Shown piece by piece: positions 47,591-60,446 of a stretch of 64,000 nt of DNA. The position numbers were made by a program, and so were the translations under genes. Source of the DNA: Sialis fuliginosa (taxonomy: Eukaryota; Arthropoda; Insecta; Megaloptera; Sialidae); contig OY540817.1 of NCBI GenBank assembly GCA_961205875.1, forward strand, positions 19,379,001-19,443,000. Direction: 5' to 3'. The notes below the pieces were generated by a model that was given only the letters and a program-made list of their open reading frames with translations, had not been told where the DNA came from and ran no database searches. Positions within the stretch are counted from its first letter, which is position 1, and each line of letters starts with the position of its first letter.

Positions 47591-48584
47591 TTTTTTTTTA
47601 CTTATCCAAGTATTAAACCAATCTATAGATTCTAATAAATTGAAAATTTATCAATAATGATGAACGGATGGCATATTAAAAAAAATATATTGTTACATTC
47701 ATCAGAGTAACCGTTTTTTTAAATTAGAGCGAATTGTCGCTGAAGAAGTATCGACTATCGTCTAATTTTTATAATACGCGTGATTTTGCTAATTAACTTT
47801 TTGTATAGTGTTTACCAGGTATGTACATTGTGATTCATATTATTTATTTGATTTTTTTGTTTCGGTTCTGATATTTATGTAATGGTTTTTATTTGTTAAC
47901 GTATGTTTACATCATGCACTTGTCGAAAGAGCAATAAAACTAAGTTTTGTTAACGAATGTACATATCCTCATTGTTTATAGTTAATAATAATTATATAAT
48001 TTATAAAAATATAATTTTAATAATAAAAAAAAGGTAATATTATTCTCTCCATTATATAACAAGTGATTTTTTTTAACGTAATAACTGAAATCAGATGTTT
48101 ACTCTTGTAAATTTTTGAATTTTCGAATTATTTTTGAAATAAGAAAAAATGTTTTAGATAAAAAATGTCGAGTATGTTATTATCTATAATTTATTCCCTA
48201 TACATTTTTTTCCAACATTTATAATTTAGCCAGAAAGAAATTTTTTATGTAATTATTTAGATTCACCTACACTGTTCACTATCAGTATTACGTATAAGAA
48301 AGTCCCATGGTACCTATGGCAAACAAGCACACTGTTTAATTTCTGTACTACGTATAAGAAAGTCCCATGACACTCATGGCAGATATTTCTCCTCTGTTAT
48401 GAACCATTTGAATTATAATAAAATTGCATGACGTTAACATTTGTTTACAAAGTCAAAAAAATGAAATAAACTTTTATTTTCAAAAAAAGATTTTTTTTAC
48501 TATTTTTCCCTTAAATCTAGCCTACTTCTGCTTCAAAAAATTAATATTTCGTTAAAATAAAAAAAATCATGCAATTAAGGGTTA
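47591..48584. other. Unique segment inside the 9-kb element
   Basis: A T-rich junction, then sequence not repeated elsewhere in the window except a local duplicate ACTACGTATAAGAAAGTCCC at about 48290 and 48350. No usable open frame. Its origin is unknown; it may be captured host DNA. Confidence 0.4.
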
Positions 48585-51500
48585 AAGATAATAGTGTAAG
48601 CTACATTTAAAAAAAAAACTGGAGTCTCCTCGATCGCGCCAAGCTGAGATATTAATTATTCAATTTACTTCTTTGTTAGCGTATGAGTTTTAATTTGTTT
48701 TTTTAGTTTTAACTTGTTTTTAAAAAGGGAAGGAGCACGCGAAGGTCTTTAAGTGCGTGATGCTCTTAAAGATAATAGTGTAAGCTACATTTAAAAAAAA
48801 AACTGGACTCTCTTCGATCGCGCCAAGCTGAGATATTAACTATTCAATTTACTTCTTTGTTAGCGTATGAGTTTTAATTTGTTTTTATAGTTTTAACTTG
48901 TTTTTAAAAAGGGAAGGAGCACGCGAAGGTCTTTAAGTGCGTGATGCTCTTAAAGATAATAGTGTAAGCTACATTTAAAAAAAAACTGGAGTCTCTTCGA
49001 TCGCGCCAAGCTGAGATATTAACTATTCAATTTACTTCTTTGTTAGCGTATGAGTTTTAATTTGTTTTTTTAGTTTTAACTTGTTTTTAAAAAGGGAAGG
49101 AGCACGCGAAGGTCTTTAAGTGCGTGATGCTCTTAAAGATAATAGTGTAAGCTACATTTAAAAAAAAAACTGGAGTCTCCTCGATCGCACAAAGCTGAGA
49201 TATTAACTATTCAATTTACTTCTTTGTTAGCGTATGAGTTTTAATTTGTTTTTTTAGTTTTAACTTTTTTTTAAAAAGGGAAGGAGCACGCGAAGGTCTT
49301 TAAGTGCGTGATGCTCTTAAAGATAATAGTGTAAGCTACATTTTAAAAAAAAACTGGAGTCTCTTCGATCGCGCCAAGCTGAGATATTAACTATTCAATT
49401 TACTTCTTTGTTAGCGTATGAGTTTTAATTTGTTTTTTTAGTTTTAACTTGTTTTTAAAAAGGGAAGGAGCACGCGAAGGTCTTTAAGTGCGTGATGTTC
49501 TTAAAGATAATAGTGTAAGCTACATTTAAAAAAAAAACTGGAGTCTCCTCGATCGCACAAAGCTGAGATATTAACTATTCAATTTACTTCTTTGTTAGCG
49601 TATGAGTTTTAATTTGTTTTTTTAGTTTTAACTTTTTTTTAAAAAGGGAAGGAGCACGCGAAGGTCTTTAAGTGCGTGATGCTCTTAAAGATAATAGTGT
49701 AAGCTACATTTAAAAAAAAAACTGGACTCTCTTCGATCGCGCCAAGCTGAGATATTAACTATTCAATTTACTTCTTTGTTAGCGTATGAGTTTTAATTTG
49801 TTTTTATAGTTTTAACTTGTTTTTAAAAAGGGAAGGAGCACGCGAAGGTCTTTAAGTGCGTGATGCTCTTAAAGATAATAGTGTAAGCTACATTTAAAAA
49901 AAAACTGGAGTCTCTTCGATCGCGCCAAGCTGAGATATTAACTATTCAATTTACTTCTTTGTTAGCGTATGAGTTTTAATTTGTTTTTTTAGTTTTAACT
50001 TGTTTTTAAAAAGGGAAGGAGCACGCGAAGGTCTTTAAGTGCGTGATGCTCTTAAAGATAATAGTGTAAGCTACATTTAAAAAAAAAACTGGAGTCTCCT
50101 CGATCGCACAAAGCTGAGATATTAACTATTCAATTTACTTCTTTGTTAGCGTATGAGTTTTAATTTGTTTTTTTAGTTTTAACTTTTTTTTAAAAAGGGA
50201 AGGAGCACGCGAAGGTCTTTAAGTGCGTGATGCTCTTAAAGATAATAGTGTAAGCTACATTTTAAAAAAAAACTGGAGTCTCTTCGATCGCGCCAAGCTG
50301 AGATATTAACTATTCAATTTACTTCTTTGTTAGCGTATGAGTTTTAATTTGTTTTTTTAGTTTTAACTTGTTTTTAAAAAGGGAAGGAGCACGCGAAGGT
50401 CTTTAAGTGCGTGATGTTCTTAAAGATAATAGTGTAAGCTACATTTAAAAAAAAAACTGGAGTCTCTTCGATTGCGCCAAGCTGAGATATTAACTATTCA
50501 ATTTACTTCTTTGTTAGCGTATGAGTTTTAATTTGTTTTTTTAGTTTTAACTTGTTTTTAAAAAGGGAAGGAGCACGCGAAGGTCTTTAAGTGCGTGATG
50601 CTTTTAAAGATAATAGTGTAAGCTACATTTAAAAAAAAAACTGGAGTCTCTTCGATCGCGCCAAGCTGAGATATTAACTATTCAATTTACTTCTTTGTTA
50701 GCGTATGAGTTTTAATTTGTTTTTTTAGTTTTAACTTGTTTTTAAAAAGGGAAGGAGCACGCGAAGGTCTTTAAGTGCGTGATGCTCTTAAAGATAATAG
50801 TGTAAGCTACATTTAAAAAAAAAACTGGATCGCGCCAAGCTGAGATATTAACTATTCAATTTACTTCTTTGTTAGCGTATGAGTTTTAATTTGTTTTTCT
50901 GGTTTTAACTTGTTTTTAAAAAGGGAAGGAGCACGCGAAGGTCTTTAAGTGCGTGATGCTCTTAAAGATAATAGTGTAAGCTACATTTTAAAAAAAAACT
51001 GGAGTCTCTTCGATCGCGCCAAGCTGAGATATTAACTATTCAATTTACTTCTTTGTTAGCGTATGAGTTTTAATTTGTTTTTTTAGTTTTAACTTGTTTT
51101 TAAAAAGGGAAGGAGCACGCGAAGGTCTTTAAGTGCGTGATGCTCTTAAAGATAATAGTGTAAGCTACATTTAAAAAAAAAACTGGACTCTCTTCGATCG
51201 CGCCAAGCTGAGATATTAACTATTCAATTTACTTCTTTGTTAGCGTATGAGTTTTAATTTGTTTTTATAGTTTTAACTTGTTTTTAAAAAGGGAAGGAGC
51301 ACGCGAAGGTCTTTAAGTGCGTGATGCTCTTAAAGATAATAGTGTAAGCTACATTTAAAAAAAAAACTGGAGTCTCTTCGATCGCGCCAAGCTGAGATAT
51401 TAACTATTCAATTTACTTCTTTGTTAGCGTATGAGTTTTAATTTGTTTTTTTAGTTTTAACTTGTTTTTAAAAAGGGAAGGAGCACGCGAAGGTCTTTAA

Positions 51501-54500
51501 GTGCGTGATGCTCTTAAAGATAATAGTGTAAGCTACATTTAAAAAAAAAACTGGAGTCTCCTCGATCGCACAAAGCTGAGATATTAACTATTCAATTTAC
51601 TTCTTTGTTAGCGTATGAGTTTTAATTTGTTTTTTTAGTTTTAACTTTTTTTTAAAAAGGGAAGGAGCACGCGAAGGTCTTTAAGTGCGTGATGCTCTTA
51701 AAGATAATAGTGTAAGCTACATTTAAAAAAAAAACTGGAGTCTCTTCGATCGCGCCAAGCTGAGATATTAACTATTCAATTTACTTCTTTGTTAGCGTAT
51801 GAGTTTTAATTTGTTTTTTTAGTTTTAACTTGTTTTTAAAAAGGGAAGGAGCACGCGAAGGTCTTTAAGTGCGTGATGCTCTTAAAGATAATAGTGTAAG
51901 CTACATTTAAAAAAAAAACTGGAGTCTCTTCGATCGCGCCAAGCTGAGATATTAACTATTCAATTTACTTCTTTGTTAGCGTATGAGTTTTAATTTGTTT
52001 TTTTAGTTTTAACTTGTTTTTAAAAAGGGAAGGAGCACGCGAAGGTCTTTAAGTGCGTGATGCTTTTAAAGATAATAGTGTAAGCTACATTTAAAAAAAA
52101 AACTGGAGTCTCTTCGATCGCGCCAAGCTGAGATATTAACTATTCAATTTACTTCTTTGTTAGCGTATGAGTTTTAATTTGTTTTTTTAGTTTTAACTTG
52201 TTTTTAAAAAGGGAAGGAGCACGCGAAGGTCTTTAAGTGCGTGATGCTCTTAAAGATAATAGTGTAAGCTACATTTAAAAAAAAAACTGGATCGCGCCAA
52301 GCTGAGATATTAACTATTCAATTTACTTCTTTGTTAGCGTATGAGTTTTAATTTGTTTTTCTGGTTTTAACTTGTTTTTAAAAAGGGAAGGAGCACGCGA
52401 AGGTCTTTAAGTGCGTGATGCTCTTAAAGATAATAGTGTAAGCTACATTTTAAAAAAAAACTGGAGTCTCTTCGATCGCGCCAAGCTGAGATATTAACTA
52501 TTCAATTTACTTCTTTGTTAGCGTATGAGTTTTAATTTGTTTTTTAGTTTTAACTTGTTTTTAAAAAGGGAAGGAGCACGCGAAGGTCTTTAAGTGCATG
52601 ATACTCTTAAAGATAATAGTGTAAGCTACATTTAAAAAAAAACTGGAGTCTCTTCGATCGCGCCAAGCTGAGATATTAACTATTCAATTTACTTCTTTGT
52701 TAGCGTATGAGTTTTAATTTGTTTTTTTTAGTTTTAACTTGTTTTTAAAAAGGGAAGGAGCACGCGAAGGTCTTTAAGTGCGTGATGTTCTTAAAGATAA
52801 TAGTGTAAGCTACATTTAAAAAAAAAACTGGAGTCTCTTCGATCGCGCCAAGCTGAGATATTAACTATTCAATTTACTTCTTTGTTAGCGTATGAGTTTT
52901 AATTTGTTTTTCTGGTTTTAACTTGTTTTTAAAAAGGGAAGGAGCACGCGAAGGTCTTTAAGTGCGTGATGCTCTTAAAGATAATAGTGTAAGCTACATT
53001 TTAAAAAAAACTGGAGTCTCTTCGATCGCGCCAAGCTGAGATATTAACTATTCAATTTACTTCTTTGTTAGCGTATGAGTTTTAATTTGTTTTTTTAGTT
53101 TTAACTTGTTTTTAAAAAGGGAAGGAGCACGCGAAGGTCTTTAAGTGCGTGATGCTCTTAAAGATAATAGTGTAAGCTACATTTAAAAAAAAAACTGGAG
53201 TCTCTTCGATCGCGCCAAGCTGAGATATTAACTATTCAATTTATTTCTTTGTTAGCGTATGAGTTTTAATTTGTTTTTTTAGTTTTAACTTGTTTTTAAA
53301 AAGGGAAGGAGCACGCGAAGGTCTTTAAGTGCGTGATGCTCTTAAAGATAATAGTGTAAGCTACATTTTAAAAAAAAAACTGGAGTCTCTTCGATCGCGC
53401 CAAGCTGAGATATTAACTATTCAATTTACTTCTTTGTTAGCGTATGAGTTTTAATTTGTTTTTTTAGTTTTAACTTGTTTTTAAAAAGGGAAGGAGCACG
53501 CGAAGGTCTTTAAGTGCGTGATGCTCTTAAAGATAATAGTGTAAGCTACATTTTAAAAAAAAAAACTGGAGTCTCTTCGATCGCGCCAAGCTGAGATATT
53601 AACTATTCAATTTACTTCTTTGTTAGCGTATGAGTTTTAATTTGTTTTTTTAGTTTTAACTTGTTTTTAAAAAGGGAAGGAGCACGCGAAGGTCTTTAAG
53701 TGCGTGATGCTCTTAAAGATAATAGTGTAAGCTACATTTTAAAAAAAAAACTGGAGTCTCTTCGATCGCGCCAAGCTGAGATATTAACTATTCAATTTAC
53801 TTCTTTGTTAGCGTATGAGTTTTAATTTGTTTTTTTAGTTTTAACTTGTTTTTAAAAAGGGAAGGAGCACGCGAAGGTCTTTAAGTGCGTGATGCTCTTA
53901 AAGATAATAGTGTAAGCTACATTTTAAAAAAAAAAACTGGAGTCTCTTCGATCGCGCCAAGCTGAGATATTAACTATTCAATTTACTTCTTTGTTAGCGT
54001 ATGAGTTTTAATTTGTTTTTTTAGTTTTAACTTGTTTTTAAAAAGGGAAGGAGCACGCGAAGGTCTTTAAGTGCGTGATGCTCTTAAAGATAATAGTGTA
54101 AGCTACATTTAAAAAAAAAACTGGAGTCTCTTCGATCGCGCCAAGCTGAGATATTAACTATTCAATTTACTTCTTTGTTAGCGTATGAGTTTTAATTTGT
54201 TTTTTTAGTTTTAACTTGTTTTTAAAAAGGGAAGGAGCACGCGAAGGTCTTTAAGTGCGTGATGCTCTTAAAGATAATAGTGTAAGCTACATTTTAAAAA
54301 AAAACTGGAGTCTCTTCGATCGCGCCAAGCTGAGATATTAACTATTCAATTTACTTCTTTGTTAGCGTATGAGTTTTAATTTGTTTTTTTAGTTTTAACT
54401 TGTTTTTAAAAAGGGAAGGAGCACGCGAAGGTCTTTAAGTGCGTGATGCTCTTAAAGATAATAGTGTAAGCTACATTTTAAAAAAAAACTGGAATCTCTT

Positions 54501-55759
54501 CGATCGCGCCAAGCTGAGATATTAACTATTCAATTTACTTCTTTGTTAGCGTATGAGTTTTAATTTGTTTTTTTAGTTTTAACTTGTTTTTAAAAAGGGA
54601 AGGAGCACGCGAAGGTCTTTAAGTGCGTGATGCTCTTAAAGATAATAGTGTAAGCTACATTTTAAAAAAAAACTGGAGTCTCTTCGATCGCGCCAAGCTG
54701 AGATATTAACTATTCAATTTACTTCTTTGTTAGCGTATGAGTTTTAATTTGTTTTTTTAGTTTTAACTTGTTTTTAAAAAGGGAAGGAGCACGCGAAGGT
54801 CTTTAAGTGCGTGATGCTCTTAAAGATAATAGTGTAAGCTACATTTTAAAAAAAAACTGGAGTCTCTTCGATCGCGCCAAGCTGAGATATTAACTATTCA
54901 ATTTACTTCTTTGTTAGCGTATGAGTTTTAATTTGTTTTTTTAGTTTTAACTTGTTTTTAAAAAGGGAAGGAGCACGCGAAGGTCTTTAAGTGCGTGATG
55001 CTCTTAAAGATAATAGTGTAAGCTACATTTAAAAAAAAAACTGGAGTCTCTTCGATCGCGCCAAGCTGAGATATTAACTATTCAATTTACTTCTTTGTTA
55101 GCGTATGAGTTTTAATTTGTTTTTTTAGTTTTAACTTGTTTTTAAAAAGGGAAGGAGCACGCGAAGGTCTTTAAGTGCGTGATGCTCTTAAAGATAATAG
55201 TGTAAGCTACATTTTAAAAAAAAACTGGAGTCTCTTCGATCGCGCCAAGCTGAGATATTAACTATTCAATTTACTTCTTTGTTAGCGTATGAGTTTTAAT
55301 TTGTTTTTTTAGTTTTAACTTGTTTTTAAAAAGGGAAGGAGCACGCGAAGGTCTTTAAGTGCGTGATGCTCTTAAAGATAATAGTGTAAGCTACATTTTA
55401 AAAAAAAACTGGAGTCTCTTCGATCGCGCCAAGCTGAGATATTAACTATTCAATTTACTTCTTTGTTAGCGTATGAGTTTTAATTTGTTTTTTTAGTTTT
55501 AACTTGTTTTTAAAAAGGGAAGGAGCACGCGAAGGTCTTTAAGTGCGTGATGCTCTTAAAGATAATAGTGTAAGCTACATTTAAAAAAAAAACTGGAGTC
55601 TCTTCGATCGCGCCAAGCTGAGATATTAACTATTCAATTTACTTCTTTGTTAGCGTATGAGTTTTAATTTGTTTTTTTAGTTTTAACTTGTTTTTAAAAA
55701 GGGAAGGAGCACGCGAAGGTCTTTAAGTGCGTGGTGCTCTTAAAGATAATAGTGTAAGC
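48585..55759 (+). repeat. Satellite array, about 39 copies of a 184-bp monomer
   Basis: Head-to-tail units spaced 183-184 bp, landmark GATCGCGCCAAGCTGAGATA and GGAAGGAGCACGCGAAGGTC. Variants include ATCGCACAAAGC, GGACTC with TTTTTATAG, and a 12-bp-shorter type (ACTGGATCGCGCC) with TTTTTCTGG. Between about 49696 and 52600 these variants recur with an eight-monomer period (about 1.47 kb). From about 53000 on the units are almost identical apart from A-run length. There are stops in all frames and no gene. Confidence 0.97.
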
Positions 55760-55936
55760 TAGAAAGCAGAAAAAATCAAAACTATTATTCAAAAAATATA
55801 TATAGCTTAAATTTGGCGCCCTAGAACAGAACATAGAAAAAAAGTTTAAAATAATTGGCGCCCCCACGAAATTAGCGCCCCAGGCTGTCGCCTGGGTCGC
55901 CTGGCCGTTCGGCCGGCCCTGGGTGCCAGTACCTTA

Positions 55937-56052
55937 TCTACAAGATATTTATAATATATTAAGCAATCTATTGTTGCAATTTTTTAACCTGAATCCGATA
56001 TTTAATAGATACTTGAATATCTACAAACAATTATAAGAAAAATTCATCACAA
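55937..56052. other. Upstream flank of MBF2-10
   Basis: AT-rich spacer between the nested elements and the MBF2-10 promoter. Confidence 0.4.
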
Positions 56053-56060
56053 TATAAATA
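56053..56060 (+). promoter_or_regulatory. TATA box of MBF2-10
   Basis: TATAAATA; a TCATTT initiator-like word lies 34 bp on; the ATG is at +73 from the box. Confidence 0.6.
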
Positions 56061-56125
56061 ACAGTAAGTAAATTTTTAGTACATTCATTTCTTTAAGTGT
56101 TGTTTATAAATACAAAAACACAACA

Positions 56126-56963
56126 ATGAAAATATTAATTTTGTTTGTTTTTTACTTCTCTATTAACTTTTCCATTTCAAGCCCAAGGAATACGATTGTT
56201 GACTGTGATACAACTGCGCCAGGGGAAGTAACTTATTCAGAAACTCCAGAGGTAAATGATTTTATAAAATTTGTAACATTTTTATACCAAAATCGATTAA
56301 TATTTTTATATAAGGATTTTTGTCTTATGTTAAAAAAAACATTTCACTTCGAGATTTATTATTAAGATTGTTGTAAACCTATTTATTTATTTATTTTTGA
56401 TTTTCATACAAACTATAAGACGAACCTGGTGTTTCCTGGGAGTTTGAAAATATTATTTTGCACGATTTTCTCAATAACTGCTAAACGGATTTTATTCCGG
56501 TTTTCACTAATGGATAGGTTAGTTTTAGGTGTATAATTTGTGGATATTTTGTGTAAATTTCATAAAGTTAGAAAAAAACAATTGTGGGCATGTTGAATAT
56601 ATCAGGTCTCTATGATTTTGTGGATATTAACCCGGGTAATACCGGGTCCAAAGCACTACTTCTAAATAATTTTTAATTTTTTTTAAATTTATATTCTAGA
56701 CATGGGGCATTCCGTTAAAAAGACAATACAAAACTATAATCTACGATGCAGGAACGGGCCGTAAAGTCAGCTGTGTCAAGGTTGTCGACTTGAAGGAGGG
56801 TTCACTCTGGTATGGATCCAATGCGAAAATATTAGGTGGCGGCGTCAATGAAAACTATGTTGTCATAAATATCGTCTCACATATCGGCAAAGGATTCATG
56901 TACAATGTACAAATCAGTACTAGAGCGACAAATACTAGTGCTGTGTTTATATCTACGACATAG
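56126..56963 (+). CDS. MBF2-10: secreted MBF2-family protein (subfamily D)
   Basis: Exons 56126-56251 and 56700-56963, phase-0 intron, 129 aa. Signal peptide MKILILFVFYFSINFSIS is followed by SPRNTIVDCDTTAPGEVT (C27). Exon 2: TWGIPLKRQYKTIIYDAG, GRKVSCVKVVDLKEG (C67), ILGGGVNEN and SHIGKGFMYNVQISTR, then a short Thr/Ser tail (ATNTSAVFISTT). The W-G-I-P start of exon 2 marks subfamily D. It lies under 200 bp from the big satellite-bearing insertion, so the promoter borders repeat DNA. The start is in CAACAATG context. Confidence 0.88.
56404..56690. repeat. Dispersed repeat G in the MBF2-10 intron
   Basis: Left GAACCTGGTGTTTCCTGGG, right AACCCGGGTAATACCGGGTC (loosely inverted ends). The right half matches 20237-20318 in reverse (TTAATATCCACAAAA, ATTCAACATGCCC). 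Confidence 0.6.
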
Positions 56964-59900
56964 CGTGGCTAATGACCGGTATTATAAAAGATTTATTGCA
57001 AGTAAAAATATTGCTTCCTCGCGATATCGAAGATATCATTTTAAAATGAGACAAAAAAGTGCCCCCGCGTCTTTTCTAACGAAATTTGGAGGTTATGATT
57101 AGTTTCAAAAATGTATTTTTTTCTGAAAATTTCAATCATTTTTATTTAATGGTTTTTGAGAAAAAAAATTGTTTTCAATAATTTAAATAAAAATTCAAAA
57201 CTTTTGATTGGTCTTATTGATTCATTTGAAAAAAATATATGTTATAGATATAACTAGGAGTGATCTATGAAAAAAATATAAACTTCCAGAACCCTTAGTA
57301 TCTGTCCTCAAAAAAAATAATTTTTAACTGAGATAATTCATTTTATTTATTTTTTATTTCTATATAATACTATTCTATAAAATATATTTTTTTCAAAATT
57401 CTAAAAAGTAAGCGTCATTTTGAAAAAAAAATTATTTTTTTATTTTTCAAATAAATCGAAAACTATTAAGTTCACTGATTTCAAAATTTTAACTTGATCT
57501 TTCCGTTTCAGGTCAAGACAAACACTTTCCGTTCCGTGTTTGTCTGTGTGTCTGTCCCCTGAATTTGAATTATTTTATACCGATATTAATGAAACTTGGT
57601 AGGATGGTTGAGTCTGGTTTTGAGTAATGGAGAGGGGTGACATCCATTATTTATTTTTTCAAGATATCTCAAGAACGACACATATTACGTAAAAATTATT
57701 CCCTTACAAAGATTTATCTCAATTTGTTTTAACGAATCGTCATTTGTTGTTTTAAATTGATATTTACTTTGACATATTAAATGTCATTTTGACATTTGCA
57801 TTTTAAATTTAGATCGAAATTGTTTAAAAATTAAAAATAATTTGGTGTGTCACAAGAAAAATTTTGAATTAATATTTTTTAGTAAAATTGTATAAAAATT
57901 AAATGGTTAACCAATGCCAGGCAACTGATCTGAACACTATCGGTTTTTATTTAAATTTTTCAATAATTAACTACCTTTGATGAATTAAGCACGAGGAAGC
58001 ACTGCATTTACTTCGCTGATTTTAGTATGGTTTGCTTGCAACAAATTCATTATAATACCTACCATTAGGAAGAAGAGAAAGACGCTGATGGTGGAGTTAG
58101 AAGATTGTTTGTACATATAGGAAATTGTCAACCGCCGTTTACTAAAAGTAACACTGTAAAATTAAATAGTTTAAAAAAATGTGAATATGAAAAATTATGT
58201 TAATGTAAAATGTCAAATCCAGAACGTAGTTGAGAAAAAGAGTTAAACATGATTAAAAAAATTGTATAGTTATTATGAGTGTTATATATTTATACATTAA
58301 TAAATAAACAATTATAAATATCATATATATTATATAGTACCTATATTATTATCATCACCATAATTTTGAATAAAATATGTAAGGTAAAGGCACTAGTTAT
58401 GGCCGCTAGAAGAGCAAGTTTTCTTTTTTTTGGATTAATGGGCTTGTTTTTATTTAAAAATTATTTAAAAAGATAGAAAGAACATGGAAGTCATGTATGG
58501 TTCTCCATACCGATATTGTAATTCTCATGAACTCACTACTAATAAAACAAGTAACTCTTTATTTAATCAATTTAATTACCAAAGTCCGCAAATATAATTT
58601 TTTTTTTAATTATAGCCTTTTATTTTGATTACGTTTTTTCTCCAGTAATGGATAAAGTAAAACCAGTAATGAGCACACCGTGATAGACACTTCTTAATGA
58701 TTATAAGTACTACGACAAAAGATTTAAAAGCAGTTGCTATGATAATATATGTAATAATTAATAAATGAATTATACTAATAAATAGTTTAAATTGCCACTA
58801 TGTTGACATTTATGGTCATAATTTTTGAACGGGTGGTCGGATTTGATTTCAGAGTGTCAAAATCTATACAATGACATATATAACACTTAAAAATGTGACA
58901 AAAAAATTTTGGTCGAAAATCGATATTTTTTGAAGGTATTTTTTTCAATTTTTCGCGAATTTTTTTCTCTCGAGTTTTAAGGTATTGTATATGAACTTAT
59001 ATATATTTTGACACTCTGATTTCAAATCCGTCGACAAAAATCAAATCCGACTACCCGTTCAAAAGTTATGGCAATTATTCTCCAAAAATTTGAAAAAACT
59101 AAAACTTTGAGAGGCTATATCTCGAGAACGGTTTGAAATACAAACCTGCGGTTTGAAACAAACAACTTTTCACGTCATTTTCTATATAACTAACATACTT
59201 TTAATTAAATCAAAAATTCAAACTTTTTTAGTGAAATTTCCTGCAGTGAACTTCAACTCGTCATAAAAATATCGACTAAAATACAAGAAAATAAGACGTA
59301 GAGGTATTATAGTTCTATAATTGAGCGTGTAAATTAATATTAAATGCTATTTTTGGTTAAAATGTTTGGGTTTCGCATAAAGATGAATATTCTTTGCTTT
59401 AAGTAAACTTTTTTATGCGTTAACAAGCCCCCCCTGAATAAGCACCTGCATTAAACATTTTAAAGTAAATATACTTCAAGTACACATAACATTTAGTAAT
59501 ATAAACAATCGTATTTAAATATTGATTTGATAATTATATGTAGACACATATTTGGTTCTAACGTAAGTACATACATATGTACCTAACTATTCCTCTCCTA
59601 TATGAGTATATTAACGAAGAGTACTTCTTTGTCTAGCAAATAAATTTCAAAATATCTGTCTTTGTTTGGTACATGGAGAAATGATTTAAATATTATAATA
59701 ATTAAATGGGAGGAACCTACTAAGTTTGTAATAAGCGAATTTGAATGAAAACTGGTCGACCACTTTTGCATGCGACTGTACCTCGCTTCCTTAACACTTT
59801 AGCACAAATATAAATTTAGCATAAATATAAATAAAAAATAAAAAAAAAAATATATATAAATTTATAAATTTATAAACCTGAATTACATATATTATATACC

Positions 59901-60391
59901 AGTTCTATAAGACATTTTAAGAAATATTAGGTATACAATTACAAAATGTCATAAATTCTGGGTTTAAAAATATATGTATTAAGATTATTATGTATATTTA
60001 GTTTTTTTTATATTCTGAAAATGTACAGTTTATTACCAAATAAAGAAATATTATTGACACAAGAACTCTTTTTTTCTAAAAGTACACTATTAAAAAAATT
60101 TGAAATTTTATTAAAAAGTTCGTTAACTTTTTTTTATAATTATATCTAAATAAATTGTATAGATATCAAAAGAAGATTTTTATAACTACTCAATTAAAAG
60201 AGGTTATTCTTCAGTCAAAAAACTAAAGTTTTTGAATTTACAAAAATAAATTTAATATATTATAAACTTATCAAATTGATTATAAAACAATATATCTTAT
60301 TTTTAACGTAATTCAGTAGCAATGCCCTGAAATCTGGAATATCTGCAAATAAACCAAATAAAAATACACATATCTTATGATTGTTTTTGTA
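56964..60391. other. 3.4-kb intergenic region with repeats; no gene
   Basis: 57695-58020 is repeat D, copy 2. 58384-58805 is an interrupted MITE M1 copy (AAGGTAAAGGCACTAGTTAT start) containing a scrap of repeat E. 58808-59400 is a partial copy of the palindromic element of 41894-42984. The small frame at 56905-57102 overlaps the MBF2-10 tail in another frame and is not a gene. Confidence 0.6.
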
Positions 60392-60399
60392 TATAAAAG
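60392..60399 (+). promoter_or_regulatory. TATA box of MBF2-11
   Basis: TATAAAAG, with the A of a TCAGTT initiator exactly 31 bp downstream (60423) and the ATG 24 bp further. The best-formed core promoter in the window. Confidence 0.75.
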
Positions 60400-60446
60400 C
60401 CATACATATATTCTTTATTATCAGTTGGTTTAATAAAATTAGAAAA

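Larger units (their letters stand above)
46889..55921. mobile_element. 9.0-kb hAT-like element enclosing the satellite array
   Basis: The left end is CAGAGCCGGCCTTTGCG and the right end GTTCGGCCGGCCCTG. The 8-bp duplication GGTGCCAG lies at 46881-46888 and 55922-55929, inside the terminus of the host MITE. The right-end segment (TGCGCCCTAGAACAGAACAT to CCGGCCCTG) occurs twice, at about 47433-47590 and 55766-55921, bracketing a non-repeated stretch (47591-48584) and the satellite. The simplest reading is one insertion followed by internal duplication of its right end and tandem amplification. No transposase frame was found. Confidence 0.83.
46353..55934 (+). mobile_element. MITE family M1 copy split by a 9-kb hAT-like insertion
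   Basis: AGGTACTGGCACCAGTCTTA begins after a TA, and the family sequence runs to TAACTGGTGCCAG at 46888. After the insertion, GGTGCCAGTACCT resumes at 55922 and ends at 55934, followed by TA. Confidence 0.88.

Noticed and set aside
48585..55759. Regular repeats considered as a CRISPR array or as rDNA/histone spacer
   Set aside because: The units are contiguous 184-bp monomers without spacers, in an insect genome, and hold no rRNA or histone sequence.
56905..57102. 65-aa frame after MBF2-10
   Set aside because: Starts inside MBF2-10 exon 2 in another frame and lacks any protein feature.
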